64,000 bases of DNA from Ruminococcus sp. (GTDB taxonomy: Bacteria; Bacillota; Clostridia; Oscillospirales; Ruminococcaceae). The translations under genes and the position numbers were made by a program. Positions within the stretch are counted from its first letter, which is position 1. Every line of letters starts with the position of its first letter. The stretch is from positions 19,091 to 83,090 of the forward strand of contig SVNM01000003.1 of NCBI GenBank assembly GCA_015066875.1, in the 5' to 3' direction. Shown here in pieces: positions 16,215 to 25,447 of this stretch. The notes under the pieces are model-generated. The model did no database searches. It saw nothing but the letters and a program-made list of their open reading frames with translations, and was not told the DNA's origin.

Positions 16215-16304
16215 TCTGATTTGTCCTTAATTTTGGAATACATAAAGGAATATTTTAAAGCCCTGTTATCGTTTGTGCAGATTACGAGTCACAGGCTTTA
16301 TCAC

Positions 16305-18821
16305 TCAGGATACTTTTTCAAATATCCAGCTCTGACAAGAACTTCCGTTGACCTTCATCTGCTGAACGTTTGCTCCGCTGTCTGTAGAAGCGTTTGCAAC
16401 CTCAACGCATTTTACTCCGCCGGTATAGGTATTTGTATGGATAACGTAACCGCCGTCGGAATTTTTTGTAAAGGTGAACTGCTGACCTCTTGAGCCTGAT
16501 TTCTCCCATATCTGTACGTTTGTACCGTTTGCAACATCTCCGCCGTTTACATCAAGATAGTAGGTGTTTTTGTCGCCAAGCTGTGAAATGAGATAGTAGA
16601 AACCGTTGCCGTCCTCTTCAAGTCTCCAGGTATTGTGTGAAGCGGGACCGTTTGCTCCCCACTGCTGAACATTTGCGCCGTTTTCAGCATTACCGCCGTT
16701 AACCTCAAGATACTGTCCGCTGTTTACATTCTTTATCATATAAACAGAACCCGCTTCAAGAGAAGACTCTCCCACATAGCTGATATCGGGAGTTTCGGGA
16801 GCTTCCATATTATAACCAAGGAAGTAATCAAGCATATTTGCCTGATAATAACCCTTACCTGTCATACAGTTTCTGTAGCAGGGATTCTGAGCAAGACAGT
16901 AAATACGCTCGTTAGTGGTATGAGTTGTTGTATAGATAACAAGCTCATCTGTATCATAGTTTACCTGTACTGTCTCTTCACGCCAGTCGCCTATGATATC
17001 TGCGTGAAGCATTGCAACGCCACGCTCGCTTCCGCTTGAGCCGTAAATCTTCCAGTAGGTATCAACACGCTCAACGCTCTGTGTTTCGTAATTCCAGCCT
17101 TCAAGCTTACCCTCGTTGTAGGATTCGCTGAAAAGGTCGCCGTCCCAGAAGACTCTGAATACGGGATACATATAATTTGTTGAAATAAGCTTGTTGTCCA
17201 TTGAGTAAAGTCCCTGGAAAGACCATACCTCAAGACCATCGTGATTGGGATCGATATCGCCTATATTTCCTCTTGCCACATCGGCAGTACCCTCTGAAGC
17301 ATAGTGTTCCCAGATAAGCTCGCCTGTATTGGCATTGTAGAAGTATTCAAGAAGTCCGCTTGCGTTATCCTGCTGGATACCGTAGCCCATCATTTCATTG
17401 CCGTTGTTTGCATTGCAGAAAGAGCCAACATACCAGCGGTCGCCGTGAACGACGTTCTTTACGGTATATCTGAGACTACCGTCGCCGTTAAGAGCGTAAC
17501 CCATATGAAGAACCTCGTCCTTGCCGTCATAGTCAACATCGGCAACTCGGATATTATGTGCCTCAGCTCCATAAGCACCCGCCTTCCACTGCATTACGAA
17601 ATCGCCGTTTTCGTAGGTGTAGGCAACATTGTAGCTGTTGAAGCTCTTATCATCGTTACGATTTTTGATCCAGCAGACAAGGCTTGGTTTAACTCCGTCA
17701 AGATAGCCTATCTGCATCATACAAGCCTTGGGGCCTGCTTCGATTTTATCATCGGGTACGGGAGCTGTGTCCTGCAAAGCTCCTGTCATACCGTCAACAA
17801 CAGCAATCGCCTGCCCGTTTGTGACGCTGTTGGTGTAGACTGTACCGTCGCCGAAGGTAACTCCGTCAGCGACTCTTATCATAACCTCGGCATATCCGTC
17901 GCAGTCGATATCGTAAACAGTAGCACCGTCCCACATACCGACGTCGATTGTTGAGGGACCCGGCTCTATCTGATAGCGGTCTGTGCTGTTATAGCCCATA
18001 TCAACAGTCCAAAGATATGTTCCGTCGTTAAGGTAGGCTTCAAGCTTCTGAGTATCCTCGTCACAGCGGTCGATAAGGTAATCGTAAGCTCCATCGCCGT
18101 TGAAATCTCCCACCCATACAAAGTGAACTGTACCGCCGTCCTTGATAGGAACAGTATAATATGCGCCTGAGCCCTTATTTGCTTTGAGGGTAAAGCTTCC
18201 GTCAGACTCCTTTTCCACGCCGTTATACACAGTTTTAACCGTGTACGTATTGTCTTTTGTAAGGTCGGCAGTTTTATCGGTATAATTTGTTCCGCCTGTA
18301 ATAACCTCGCTGTTTACCTTTACAGTAGTGCCGTCTGTTGTTCTGTAGACGTTAAATCCCATATCAGGCTCATCTGAAGCAAGAAGTCTCCAGCTTACAT
18401 AAGCAGAGCCACCTGAATTAAGAGCAACAACACCTCGGTCGAGCTTTTCAAACATACGGCTTCCGTCAAGAGTCTTGATACCGTCGTAAACCTCAGGCTC
18501 CTCATAGCTGAAGGAGCTTCCTGCGGGGAAGCTGTCTATTCTTCCCAGAAGATAATCCTGAAGCATTTTTACATCACCGGCATCAAAGCTTCCGCTTTCG
18601 TCAAGGTCAGCTATCTCCAGCATAACACTGCTGAGCGATGTGTTGTTTGCATAAGCGTTTTTCATTGTTGAGAGGTCGAAAACGCTTATAAGGCCGTCGC
18701 TGTCCATATCCCCGTAGATATAATCATCAGCAGAAGCAGAAAAGCCTCCGCAGTACAGACTGAACAGCGCCGAGCCTGTCAGTGCCATTGCAGACACAAT
18801 TGAAATGCCTTTTTTTATCAC
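16305..18821 (-). CDS. Cellulosomal rhamnogalacturonan lyase (PL11) with dockerin and ricin-type lectin
   Basis: 838 aa secreted pectin-degrading enzyme. Order: signal peptide 1-31; N-terminal dockerin about 35-97 (GDMDSDGLISVFDL and ADLDESGSFDAGDV); FN3-like domain about 110-215; PL11 eight-bladed propeller about 220-660 with repeated calcium patches such as GDFNGDGAYDY, YDIDCDGYAEV and ADVDYDGKDEV; C-terminal beta-trefoil with three QxW-type repeats (NVQQWG, NVQIWE, CQSWIF). PL11 lyases cleave the rhamnose-galacturonate backbone of pectin. An N-terminal dockerin is less usual than a C-terminal one. The gene follows the GH5 gene, 114 bp downstream in the same direction. Confidence 0.92.
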   Translation of the reverse strand: MIKKGISIVSAMALTGSALFSLYCGGFSASADDYIYGDMDSDGLISVFDLSTMKNAYANNTSLSSVMLEIADLDESGSFDAGDVKMLQDYLLGRIDSFPAGSSFSYEEPEVYDGIKTLDGSRMFEKLDRGVVALNSGGSAYVSWRLLASDEPDMGFNVYRTTDGTTVKVNSEVITGGTNYTDKTADLTKDNTYTVKTVYNGVEKESDGSFTLKANKGSGAYYTVPIKDGGTVHFVWVGDFNGDGAYDYLIDRCDEDTQKLEAYLNDGTYLWTVDMGYNSTDRYQIEPGPSTIDVGMWDGATVYDIDCDGYAEVMIRVADGVTFGDGTVYTNSVTNGQAIAVVDGMTGALQDTAPVPDDKIEAGPKACMMQIGYLDGVKPSLVCWIKNRNDDKSFNSYNVAYTYENGDFVMQWKAGAYGAEAHNIRVADVDYDGKDEVLHMGYALNGDGSLRYTVKNVVHGDRWYVGSFCNANNGNEMMGYGIQQDNASGLLEYFYNANTGELIWEHYASEGTADVARGNIGDIDPNHDGLEVWSFQGLYSMDNKLISTNYMYPVFRVFWDGDLFSESYNEGKLEGWNYETQSVERVDTYWKIYGSSGSERGVAMLHADIIGDWREETVQVNYDTDELVIYTTTHTTNERIYCLAQNPCYRNCMTGKGYYQANMLDYFLGYNMEAPETPDISYVGESSLEAGSVYMIKNVNSGQYLEVNGGNAENGANVQQWGANGPASHNTWRLEEDGNGFYYLISQLGDKNTYYLDVNGGDVANGTNVQIWEKSGSRGQQFTFTKNSDGGYVIHTNTYTGGVKCVEVANASTDSGANVQQMKVNGSSCQSWIFEKVS

Positions 18822-18935
18822 TTGTTTTTCCCCCTTTGATATATTTTATCTTTCTTTGATTATAATCCTGTTTCTTTTATCTGTATATAGGGATTCTGAC
18901 CTTTTTTATAGCAAATAGTCTCAAATTTTCGTTTG

Positions 18936-20294
18936 TTATGAGATTAGTCTGTTCTTTAAAAGGCAAAGATCAAATATATCCACTCTTCCGTCATTGTCTG
19001 CGTCTGCCATTTCAGGCTGTTTAAGTGTTGTTGATGACGGGTTGAGAAGCCACATCTGAAGCACTGCAACGTCTGAGATAAGGAAGTTTCCGTCGCCGTT
19101 TATATCTCCCTCCACACTTGCGGGAGCATATGCGTCTCTTATTCTGATAAGCTCCTTCTGAAGCTCGCTGTCGGTCATTCTGTAATTTTTTCTGCTGTAG
19201 TGAAGGTCTGTTACGTCCCAGAGAACAGGACAGATTCCTCCACGTGACATCGAAGCCTCGGCAACTGCACTGATAAATCTTCTTACAGAAGCCTCTTCCT
19301 TATTTTCCTTGGGACAGCCGTATTCACCTATGATTACAGGCACGCCCTTAGATGTAAAGCGTGAAACAAGCTTATCCATATTTCCGTTGAGCTCTGCATA
19401 CTCGGCATCTGTACCCCATGTTGACGTTGCCTTGCCCCAGGAAGCGTCTTCTGTAAGGATAGCAAATCCGGCGGGAGTGTAATAATGAACCGAAACAGCA
19501 CATCTTCCTGCAGGGTCATCAGGCATTTTGAAAAGCGAATCACAGGTAAGAGTTATGTCAGTATTATAGCCTGATATCAGAAGGTGACGCTTTTCGTTGT
19601 TGCCTCCCGAAGAGCGGACGATATCAACAAATTCCTGATTTATTGCATTTACATAGCCGTATGAAACGTCCTTACCTGTGGTGCCTCCCCACTGATTCCA
19701 TACAGATGACCAGCCAAGCTCTTCATTCTGCGACTCGAACATAAGATAATCACCGTAATCGCGGAACTCATCGGAAAGCTGAGTCCATATAGCGCTGTAT
19801 TTTTTCATACACTCATCGTAATTTGTGGGAATTTCCTCAAGCCAGCCACCGTCCCAGTGGAGATTCATAATAACGTAAAGGTCAGCGTCAAGCGCCCAGC
19901 CGATAACCTCTTTTACACGGGCGATATAGTCAGGGTGGATCGTATAATTTCCGTCATCAGACATCATATTGGACCACGCAACAGGAACTCTCACTACTCC
20001 GAAGCCCTCATTGGCATAGCCCTGAATAAGCTCCTTTGTAACGGTAGGACTTCCCCAAGCGGTTTCATAGGCGTTGGGAGTACCGTCACCCCAGTCATCG
20101 ATCCACTGTCCGCTTGATTCAAAGGTATTTCCCAGATTGATACCTATTCCCATATCCTCAATAATATCCATAGTGGTCATATCACGCATAGTATTGTCAT
20201 TTGCGCCAAGAGCAGTATCTGCCTTTTTCCAGCCACCTGCCGAAACAAGCATTGCAGTCGCTGTAACAGCAGAAATAACAGCCTTTAAATTCAT
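18936..20294 (-). CDS. Cellulosomal GH5 endoglucanase with C-terminal dockerin
   Basis: 452 aa. Signal peptide about 1-30; GH5 barrel with MGIGINLGNTFES (residues 49-61), MNLHWDGGW, acid/base Glu in FESQNEELGW and nucleophile Glu in VIIGEYGC. The C-terminal dockerin has loops GDINGDGNFLISDV and ADADNDGRVDIFDL. The Q before NE replaces the more common M (MNE) but both catalytic Glu remain. Likely substrates are cellulose or related beta-glucans; subfamily 2 or 4 cannot be fixed by eye. A 17-bp-spaced consensus promoter lies upstream, divergent from the regulator gene. Confidence 0.92.
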   Translation of the reverse strand: MNLKAVISAVTATAMLVSAGGWKKADTALGANDNTMRDMTTMDIIEDMGIGINLGNTFESSGQWIDDWGDGTPNAYETAWGSPTVTKELIQGYANEGFGVVRVPVAWSNMMSDDGNYTIHPDYIARVKEVIGWALDADLYVIMNLHWDGGWLEEIPTNYDECMKKYSAIWTQLSDEFRDYGDYLMFESQNEELGWSSVWNQWGGTTGKDVSYGYVNAINQEFVDIVRSSGGNNEKRHLLISGYNTDITLTCDSLFKMPDDPAGRCAVSVHYYTPAGFAILTEDASWGKATSTWGTDAEYAELNGNMDKLVSRFTSKGVPVIIGEYGCPKENKEEASVRRFISAVAEASMSRGGICPVLWDVTDLHYSRKNYRMTDSELQKELIRIRDAYAPASVEGDINGDGNFLISDVAVLQMWLLNPSSTTLKQPEMADADNDGRVDIFDLCLLKNRLIS

Positions 20295-20393
20295 AAAAAT
20301 TCTCCTTTCAGATTAATCACACATCTGATTACACAGGCAGAGCTCATATGCAAGAAGCACTCTGCCATAGACATTACGTTATATTACAATTGA

Positions 20394-20422
20394 ATTATAC
20401 AATCGGTGAAGTGCTATGTCAA
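20394..20422 (-). promoter_or_regulatory. Promoter of the GH5 gene
   Basis: Minus strand TTGACA (20422-20417), 17 bp, TATAAT (20399-20394). This is a fully consensus promoter. The roughly 100-bp leader contains a CTCTGCC/GGCAGAG inverted repeat. Confidence 0.85.
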
Positions 20423-20473
20423 CACAGGATATTCGTTTAATCCACCTTTTTTTCAAAATCTGCACTTTTTCTG

Positions 20474-20502
20474 TTGACGATTGATGTAAAATAAGTTATA
20501 AT
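20474..20502 (+). promoter_or_regulatory. Promoter of the PBP/GGDEF-like/AraC regulator gene
   Basis: TTGACG (20474-20479), 17 bp, TATAAT (20497-20502), close before an AAAGGAGG ribosome site. It is back-to-back with the GH5 promoter, so one regulator could act on both. Confidence 0.8.
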
Positions 20503-20528
20503 CATATTGTGTAAAGGAGGTGCTTCAG

Positions 20529-22673
20529 ATGCCAAGAAAAATAATCGCCGTTATTACCGCAAGAGCCGATGACAGCGAGCAAAGAGCTCTTATAAGCGGA
20601 ATTGCTGATATGGCTTTTTCTCTTGACTGCGATGTTGCCGTTTTTTCAAATGTGTACAACCACTGGGTTACCGATGAATTTCTCAACTTTGAAAACCATA
20701 TATACGATTTCTTCTCACCTGAGCTTTTCTGCGGAGTTATTGTTACTGCTGAGGCTTTTCTTGATTTGTCAATCCTCGATGATGTGTTCGTAAAAATACG
20801 TGAAAGCGGTATTCCCGCTGTTATTATCGGTGGCAAGGCTGAGGGCTTTGTAAGTGTCGACTCAGATGATGAAGCCAATATGGAAAAAATCACCGAGCAT
20901 CTTATAACTGCTCACGGAATAAGAAAATTCCATATTCTTACAGGTCCGCCTGATATGGCTGTGTCACCTGTACGAGTAAGAGGCTGTATGAACTCATTTA
21001 AAAAGCATAATATCTCCTTTGACGAAAGCTGTATTTTCTATGGAGATTTCTGGAATACCTCCGGCGAGGCTCTTGCTCAGAGATATCTCAGCGGTGAGCT
21101 TGAAATGCCCGAAGCTATTATCTGCACCAACGATTATATGGCTTACGGACTATGCGATGTGCTTACCTCGGCGGGAGTGCCTATCCCCGAAAAGCTTGCC
21201 GTTACAGGCTATGACCATACCGACGGACGTATTTTCTATTACCCTGTGCTAACAACTTACCGCAGAAACAGATACCAGATGGGCGAAAATGCTGTGAGGA
21301 TTATAATGCAGAAGGAATACTCTGACATATGCAGTGAGGACGGTCTTATGTGCGGAAACTCATGCGGTTGCCGTGTAAATTCCGCTCAGCTGAACGATGA
21401 TACCAGAACCGCGCGTATAGGACAGTTTCACACGGCAATGAACTCTTCTGCCCAGTTTGCAAACCGACTTACCCTGAGCCGTACTCTTTCAGAATATATG
21501 GCTGTTCTCAATGAGTTTTTCTACCTCCTTCACGGAGCTACTACTCTTTATCTTTGTCTCGACAAGGAATGGAACAACACCTATTATGAGGGCGAGGAGT
21601 TTATCTGCTGTAAGGCTTATTATAACTCCACCCCCGAACTGCCTGTCCACTTCAAGCGAAATCAGCTTCTTCCCATTCTGTTTGAAGAGCGTGACAGACC
21701 TGTTGTCTTCTGCTTCAGTCCGCTTTGCTTTCAGACAAGACTTTTCGGATATACCGCACTGATGTACGCTATTCCCCAGTGCTATGATTTCAGCTTCCGC
21801 GACTGGAATAAAACCGTAGCAAATTCACTTGAATTCCTGCGTATGAAAAATGATATCCAGTATCTTACACAGTGTAGACGGGTTTCAACTCTTTATGACT
21901 CGCTTACAGGCTTTTATCATATGCGTGAATTCCGCCAGATTATCGAAACTCTCGGTACCGAATTTTCAGGCGAGTGCTTTTTACAGGCAGTAAAGCTCAG
22001 CTTTTCCGACGACGGCGAGTTCATCTACGGCGAAAATTTCCGTAGCGATATCATCTCCTCATCAGCCGGCGCTATAAAGGACTCATTCGGAAACAAAGCC
22101 GTTTACTGCCGTGGCGGAGACGACCTTTTCCTTGTTCTCTGTCGCGGAGAAAACGCTCACCTGCTTTCGGAAAAGCTTAAGATTATGCTTTATTTCGCAC
22201 TGAACGGAAAATTCGATGAAAACCGTGTTTTTGTAACCTATGCCGAAGTACAGGGAAAGACTGATTCCGATACCGCAGACACTCTGTGCAGAAAGGTAAA
22301 TCAGCTTGCGGAGGAAAACGCTCAGCTTATTCAGGAGCAGAAAAAGCTTCCCCATTACAAATCACTTCTTGCTGTGAGAAACCGTATGCAGAGTCAGCCT
22401 GAAAAGGCTCCCACAACGGAAGAGGTGTGCAGAGCCTTGTGTATGAGCGATGGCTATTTCAGAGTAAGCTATAAAAAATGCTTCGGTACAAGCTATGTTC
22501 AGGACTGCATCAATGCACGTATAAAAAAAGCATGCTACCTTTTGTGTACAACAGCTATGAGCGTGTATGCCATCGCCCTGAAATGCGGTTATACCGATGA
22601 AAAGTACTTCTCACGCCAGTTCAGACAAACTACAGGCTGTTCACCTGTGCAGTACAGAGAAAGATATTGCTGA
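20529..22673 (+). CDS. Three-domain transcription regulator: LacI-type sensor, GGDEF-like, AraC HTH
   Basis: 714 aa from ATG 20529 (AAAGGAGG 7 bp upstream). Residues 3-280 form a periplasmic-binding-protein-like sugar sensor (IIGGKAEGFVSVDSDD, EAIICTNDYMAYGL, VTGYDHTDGR). The middle has a degenerate GGDEF domain (DSLTGFYHMREF and RGGDDLFLVL), probably not catalytic. The C-terminus is an AraC HTH (VCRALCMSDGYFRVSYKKCF, then CGYTDEKYFSRQFRQTTGCSP). Divergent from the GH5-PL11 genes, it is the likely sugar-responsive controller of that locus. Cytoplasmic; no membrane segment is seen. Confidence 0.88.
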   Translation: MPRKIIAVITARADDSEQRALISGIADMAFSLDCDVAVFSNVYNHWVTDEFLNFENHIYDFFSPELFCGVIVTAEAFLDLSILDDVFVKIRESGIPAVIIGGKAEGFVSVDSDDEANMEKITEHLITAHGIRKFHILTGPPDMAVSPVRVRGCMNSFKKHNISFDESCIFYGDFWNTSGEALAQRYLSGELEMPEAIICTNDYMAYGLCDVLTSAGVPIPEKLAVTGYDHTDGRIFYYPVLTTYRRNRYQMGENAVRIIMQKEYSDICSEDGLMCGNSCGCRVNSAQLNDDTRTARIGQFHTAMNSSAQFANRLTLSRTLSEYMAVLNEFFYLLHGATTLYLCLDKEWNNTYYEGEEFICCKAYYNSTPELPVHFKRNQLLPILFEERDRPVVFCFSPLCFQTRLFGYTALMYAIPQCYDFSFRDWNKTVANSLEFLRMKNDIQYLTQCRRVSTLYDSLTGFYHMREFRQIIETLGTEFSGECFLQAVKLSFSDDGEFIYGENFRSDIISSSAGAIKDSFGNKAVYCRGGDDLFLVLCRGENAHLLSEKLKIMLYFALNGKFDENRVFVTYAEVQGKTDSDTADTLCRKVNQLAEENAQLIQEQKKLPHYKSLLAVRNRMQSQPEKAPTTEEVCRALCMSDGYFRVSYKKCFGTSYVQDCINARIKKACYLLCTTAMSVYAIALKCGYTDEKYFSRQFRQTTGCSPVQYRERYC

Positions 22674-22680
22674 GTAATGT

Positions 22681-22976
22681 AACAGGACATTTATCGTTGC
22701 TGTTCTTATATAAGCATTATATATTTTTCGGGGGAAACTTTCTGAAGAAAGTATCCCCCATACCCCCTCCAAAGACTTTTAATCTGAATTTCAGCCCCAT
22801 AGGGTGCACACCGAGAGAATTTTAAGCATCTCAGTTGTTTGTTGTGCACCCTATGGGGCTGAAATTAAAAACTGAAAGTTTTAGGAAAGGAGTTTGAGGG
22901 AAACACTTTTTCAAAAGGGTTTCCCTCAATAAGTGTGTAAAACTTCTATCAAAGCATTAACTATGAATGTCCCGTT
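22681..22976 (+). repeat. Nested-hairpin repeat, copy D (296 bp)
   Basis: Arms AACAGGACATT (22681) and AATGTCCCGTT (to 22976) pair over 11 positions with one mismatch and run into TTATTATTT. Central stem AATTTCAGCCCC / GGGGCTGAAATT. It begins 7 bp after the regulator stop and ends 3 bp before the amidase stop (convergent genes). It is the most divergent copy at its ends, which suggests an older insertion. Confidence 0.85.
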
Positions 22977-22979
22977 TTA

Positions 22980-23702
22980 TTATTTCCCGCAGATAAATTC
23001 GTTGAGTCCGCTGAATATGGTAAAGGCGACCTTGCGCTGATACTCCTCAGTTTTGAGAAGCTCGGCCTCTTCGGGATTGGATAGAAATCCGCACTCTACC
23101 ATAACTGTGGGATTGTCACTGTAATAGCACAGGAAAAGCTCCTTTCCGCAAAGCTTTATCTCTCTTGTGTTTTCGGGCTGAAGGTACTCTGCAAACTTTT
23201 TCTGCAGAATTCCCGCAAGCTGTTCATTGCTGTTGTTGCTGTCGGAATAAAACATCTGCGCTCCGCTGTATTTGGGATCGGTAAACTGATTCTGGTGAAT
23301 GGATATGCACACAGCATCGGGCTCGCTGTTGAAAATCTCAAGCCTGTTATCCATATCCGAGCTTTTCTGATTTGCAATGCCCTCAATCCCCTTATCGTGA
23401 ATGGATTTGTCGCTGTCTCGTGTAACCTTAACCTCATAGCCGTTTATTTCAAGCATATCCCGAAGAGTAAGAAGTATATTCAGATTAATGCCTTTTTCGG
23501 GAACTCCGTCTGCTGTGGAACAGCCTCCGTCTATACCGCCGTGTCCTGCGTCGAGGATTATCACAGGCTTCTGCTGAGTATAGTCTGCTATGACAGGCAC
23601 GGCTTCATTGCTTCTACCGATAAGTGAAAAGGCTGTGGGAACGGCTACAGCCGTTGCAAGTACAAGAGCTCCCACAATAATTTTTCGTTTGATTTTCTTC
23701 AT
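22980..23702 (-). CDS. N-acetylmuramoyl-L-alanine amidase (Amidase_3, CwlD-like)
   Basis: 240 aa with an N-terminal membrane anchor or signal (IIVGALVLATAVAVPTAFSL). Zinc amidase motifs: LDAGHGGIDGG (residues 51-61), SIHQN and catalytic VECGFLSNPEEA. It hydrolyses the bond between muramic acid and the stem peptide. Size and single domain resemble spore-cortex CwlD rather than modular autolysins, but a vegetative role is equally possible. Confidence 0.9.
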   Translation of the reverse strand: MKKIKRKIIVGALVLATAVAVPTAFSLIGRSNEAVPVIADYTQQKPVIILDAGHGGIDGGCSTADGVPEKGINLNILLTLRDMLEINGYEVKVTRDSDKSIHDKGIEGIANQKSSDMDNRLEIFNSEPDAVCISIHQNQFTDPKYSGAQMFYSDSNNSNEQLAGILQKKFAEYLQPENTREIKLCGKELFLCYYSDNPTVMVECGFLSNPEEAELLKTEEYQRKVAFTIFSGLNEFICGK

Positions 23703-23814
23703 ATAAGCACTCCCGCAAAGTTATTTTAGTAAAGGATATGCTGTTAAAATGTCCGCTATGACAGAAATTTGTCCTTATACTGCAATAAAAAATCAAAAAG
23801 AGAGAAAATACCCG

Positions 23815-23843
23815 TTGCAGTATCAAAAAAAATATGGTATAAT
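23815..23843 (+). promoter_or_regulatory. Promoter upstream of prfB
   Basis: TTGCAG (23815-23820), 17 bp, TATAAT (23838-23843). It gives a leader of about 100 nt that includes the mini-ORF at 23879. Confidence 0.75.
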
Positions 23844-23878
23844 AAATAGGATATGGTATCTGAAAGGACTGAATTACT

Positions 23879-23890
23879 ATGGGAATCTGA
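23879..23890 (+). promoter_or_regulatory. Mini-ORF AUG GGA AUC UGA in the prfB leader
   Basis: A three-codon frame ending in UGA (an RF2 stop) sits 60 bp before prfB, in the same phase. Its ribosome site GAAAGGACTGAATTACT closely copies the prfB one, GAAAGGATTGAATTAT. It may be a duplicated start region that now senses RF2, or chance. Confidence 0.4.
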
Positions 23891-23950
23891 CGTGTTCCGC
23901 TTTTTTCACATACATCAGCTTAATTTTTGTTTACGAAAGGATTGAATTAT

Positions 23951-25069
23951 ATGATTATTCTCGACGACCTCAGAGTCGAAATGGTCGGCTATAGAAAAGA
24001 AATGACCGAGCTTGCCGATGTTCTTAACATCAAGTCTGCTAAGGAAGAGCTTGATGAACTCAACAAACAGGCTTCTCAGGAGGGCTTCTGGGAGGATCTT
24101 GAAAATTCTCAGAAAGTTCTTCAGCAGACAAAGGCTTTGGAAAAGAAAATCGCACGCTATAATCAGCTCAACGACAGCCTTGAGGATCTGATTACTCTCA
24201 TTGAGCTTTCTATCGAGGAAGAGGACGAAAGCTCTATCGAGGAAATCAAGTCTGAATCAGCTATGTTCAAAACAAAGCTTGAGGACGAAAAGCTTTCTAC
24301 TCTGCTTACAGGCGAATACGATAACTCTAACGCTATTCTCACATTCCACGCAGGCGCAGGCGGTACTGAGGCTCAGGACTGGGCTGAAATGCTCTACAGA
24401 ATGTACAACCGCTGGGCTGAGCGCCACGATTATAAGGTTACTCTTATGGATTATCTCGACGGCGATGACGCAGGACTCAAGTCTGCTTCTATTCTCATTG
24501 AGGGCGAAAATGCTTACGGCTATATGAAGTCTGAGTCAGGAGTTCACCGTCTTGTTCGTATATCTCCCTTTGACTCTTCCGGAAGACGTCATACTTCCTT
24601 CTCTGCTCTTGAGGTAATGCCCGAAATCGATGACTCTATCGAGGTTGATATCCGTCCCGAAGATATCGAAATGGAGGTTTACCGTTCAAGCGGTGCAGGC
24701 GGACAGAAGGTTAACAAGACCAGCTCTGCTGTAAGACTTATCCACAAGCCTACAGGAATCGTTGTTTCCTGTCAGACTCAGCGAAGCCAGTATCAGAACA
24801 AGGACTACGCTATGAAGATGCTCCGTTCAAAGCTCATTGAAATCAAAGAGCGTGAGCACCTTGAGAAAATCGAGGACATCAAGGGTGTTCAGAACCAGAT
24901 TGGCTGGGGCTCGCAGATACGCTCATACGTATTTATGCCCTACACTCTTGCCAAGGACCACAGAACAGGCTTTGAAAACGGAAATATCCAGGCTGTAATG
25001 GACGGCGATATTGACGGCTTTATCAACGCTTACCTGAAATCGCTCTCACACGGCACATTACAGAAATAA
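23951..25069 (+). CDS. prfB: Peptide chain release factor 2
   Basis: 372 aa, ATG 23951 with GAAAGGA 9 bp upstream. Carries the RF2 stop-recognition SPF motif (RISPFDSSGRRH) and catalytic GGQ (SSGAGGQKVNKT). It ends translation at UGA and UAA. The frame is continuous: the usual programmed +1 shift near codon 25 (in-frame UGA) is absent. A strong terminator follows the stop. Confidence 0.95.
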   Translation: MIILDDLRVEMVGYRKEMTELADVLNIKSAKEELDELNKQASQEGFWEDLENSQKVLQQTKALEKKIARYNQLNDSLEDLITLIELSIEEEDESSIEEIKSESAMFKTKLEDEKLSTLLTGEYDNSNAILTFHAGAGGTEAQDWAEMLYRMYNRWAERHDYKVTLMDYLDGDDAGLKSASILIEGENAYGYMKSESGVHRLVRISPFDSSGRRHTSFSALEVMPEIDDSIEVDIRPEDIEMEVYRSSGAGGQKVNKTSSAVRLIHKPTGIVVSCQTQRSQYQNKDYAMKMLRSKLIEIKEREHLEKIEDIKGVQNQIGWGSQIRSYVFMPYTLAKDHRTGFENGNIQAVMDGDIDGFINAYLKSLSHGTLQK

Positions 25070-25073
25070 TATC

Positions 25074-25105
25074 AAAGGGACTGCATAAACTGCAGTCCCT
25101 TTTTG
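25074..25105 (+). terminator. Intrinsic terminator after prfB
   Basis: AAAGGGACTGC / GCAGTCCCTTTTT with a 7-nt loop. Confidence 0.9.
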
Positions 25106-25126
25106 TGTGTGACAGATACAAATCTG

Positions 25127-25419
25127 TAGGGGACGATGCACCCCAAGAGTACTTCCTTCGGGCGCCCACATCGTCCCGATATTTACACAATCTGTTATTT
25201 CAATCTGATGTAGGGGCGGATATCATCCGCCCGAAACACCGCAACAATGAATTATCCCGTTGCACATAAAATTGTAGGGGACGATGCCCACATCGTCCCG
25301 CACAAATAAAACAACGTCACGTATACACGCTGTTCAATAACGGGCGGATGCTCACATCCGCCCTACACATTCGGTAAATCAACATATGCAAAAATAAAAG
25401 GGCGGATTTTATCCGCCCT
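25127..25419. repeat. Cluster of five small GTAGGGG-type palindromes
   Basis: Units at 25127-25178, 25210-25233, 25274-25300, 25341-25366 (reversed) and 25400-25419. Two stem types alternate: GGGGACGATG..CATCGTCCC and GGGGCGGATR..ATCCGCCC. The first unit is lengthened by an inner CCCCAAGAGTACTTCCTTCG segment. They fill the gap between prfB and the coiled-coil gene; no gene is seen here. Confidence 0.85.
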
Positions 25420-25447
25420 GAATATGTACGATAATCAATCCCGTCCA

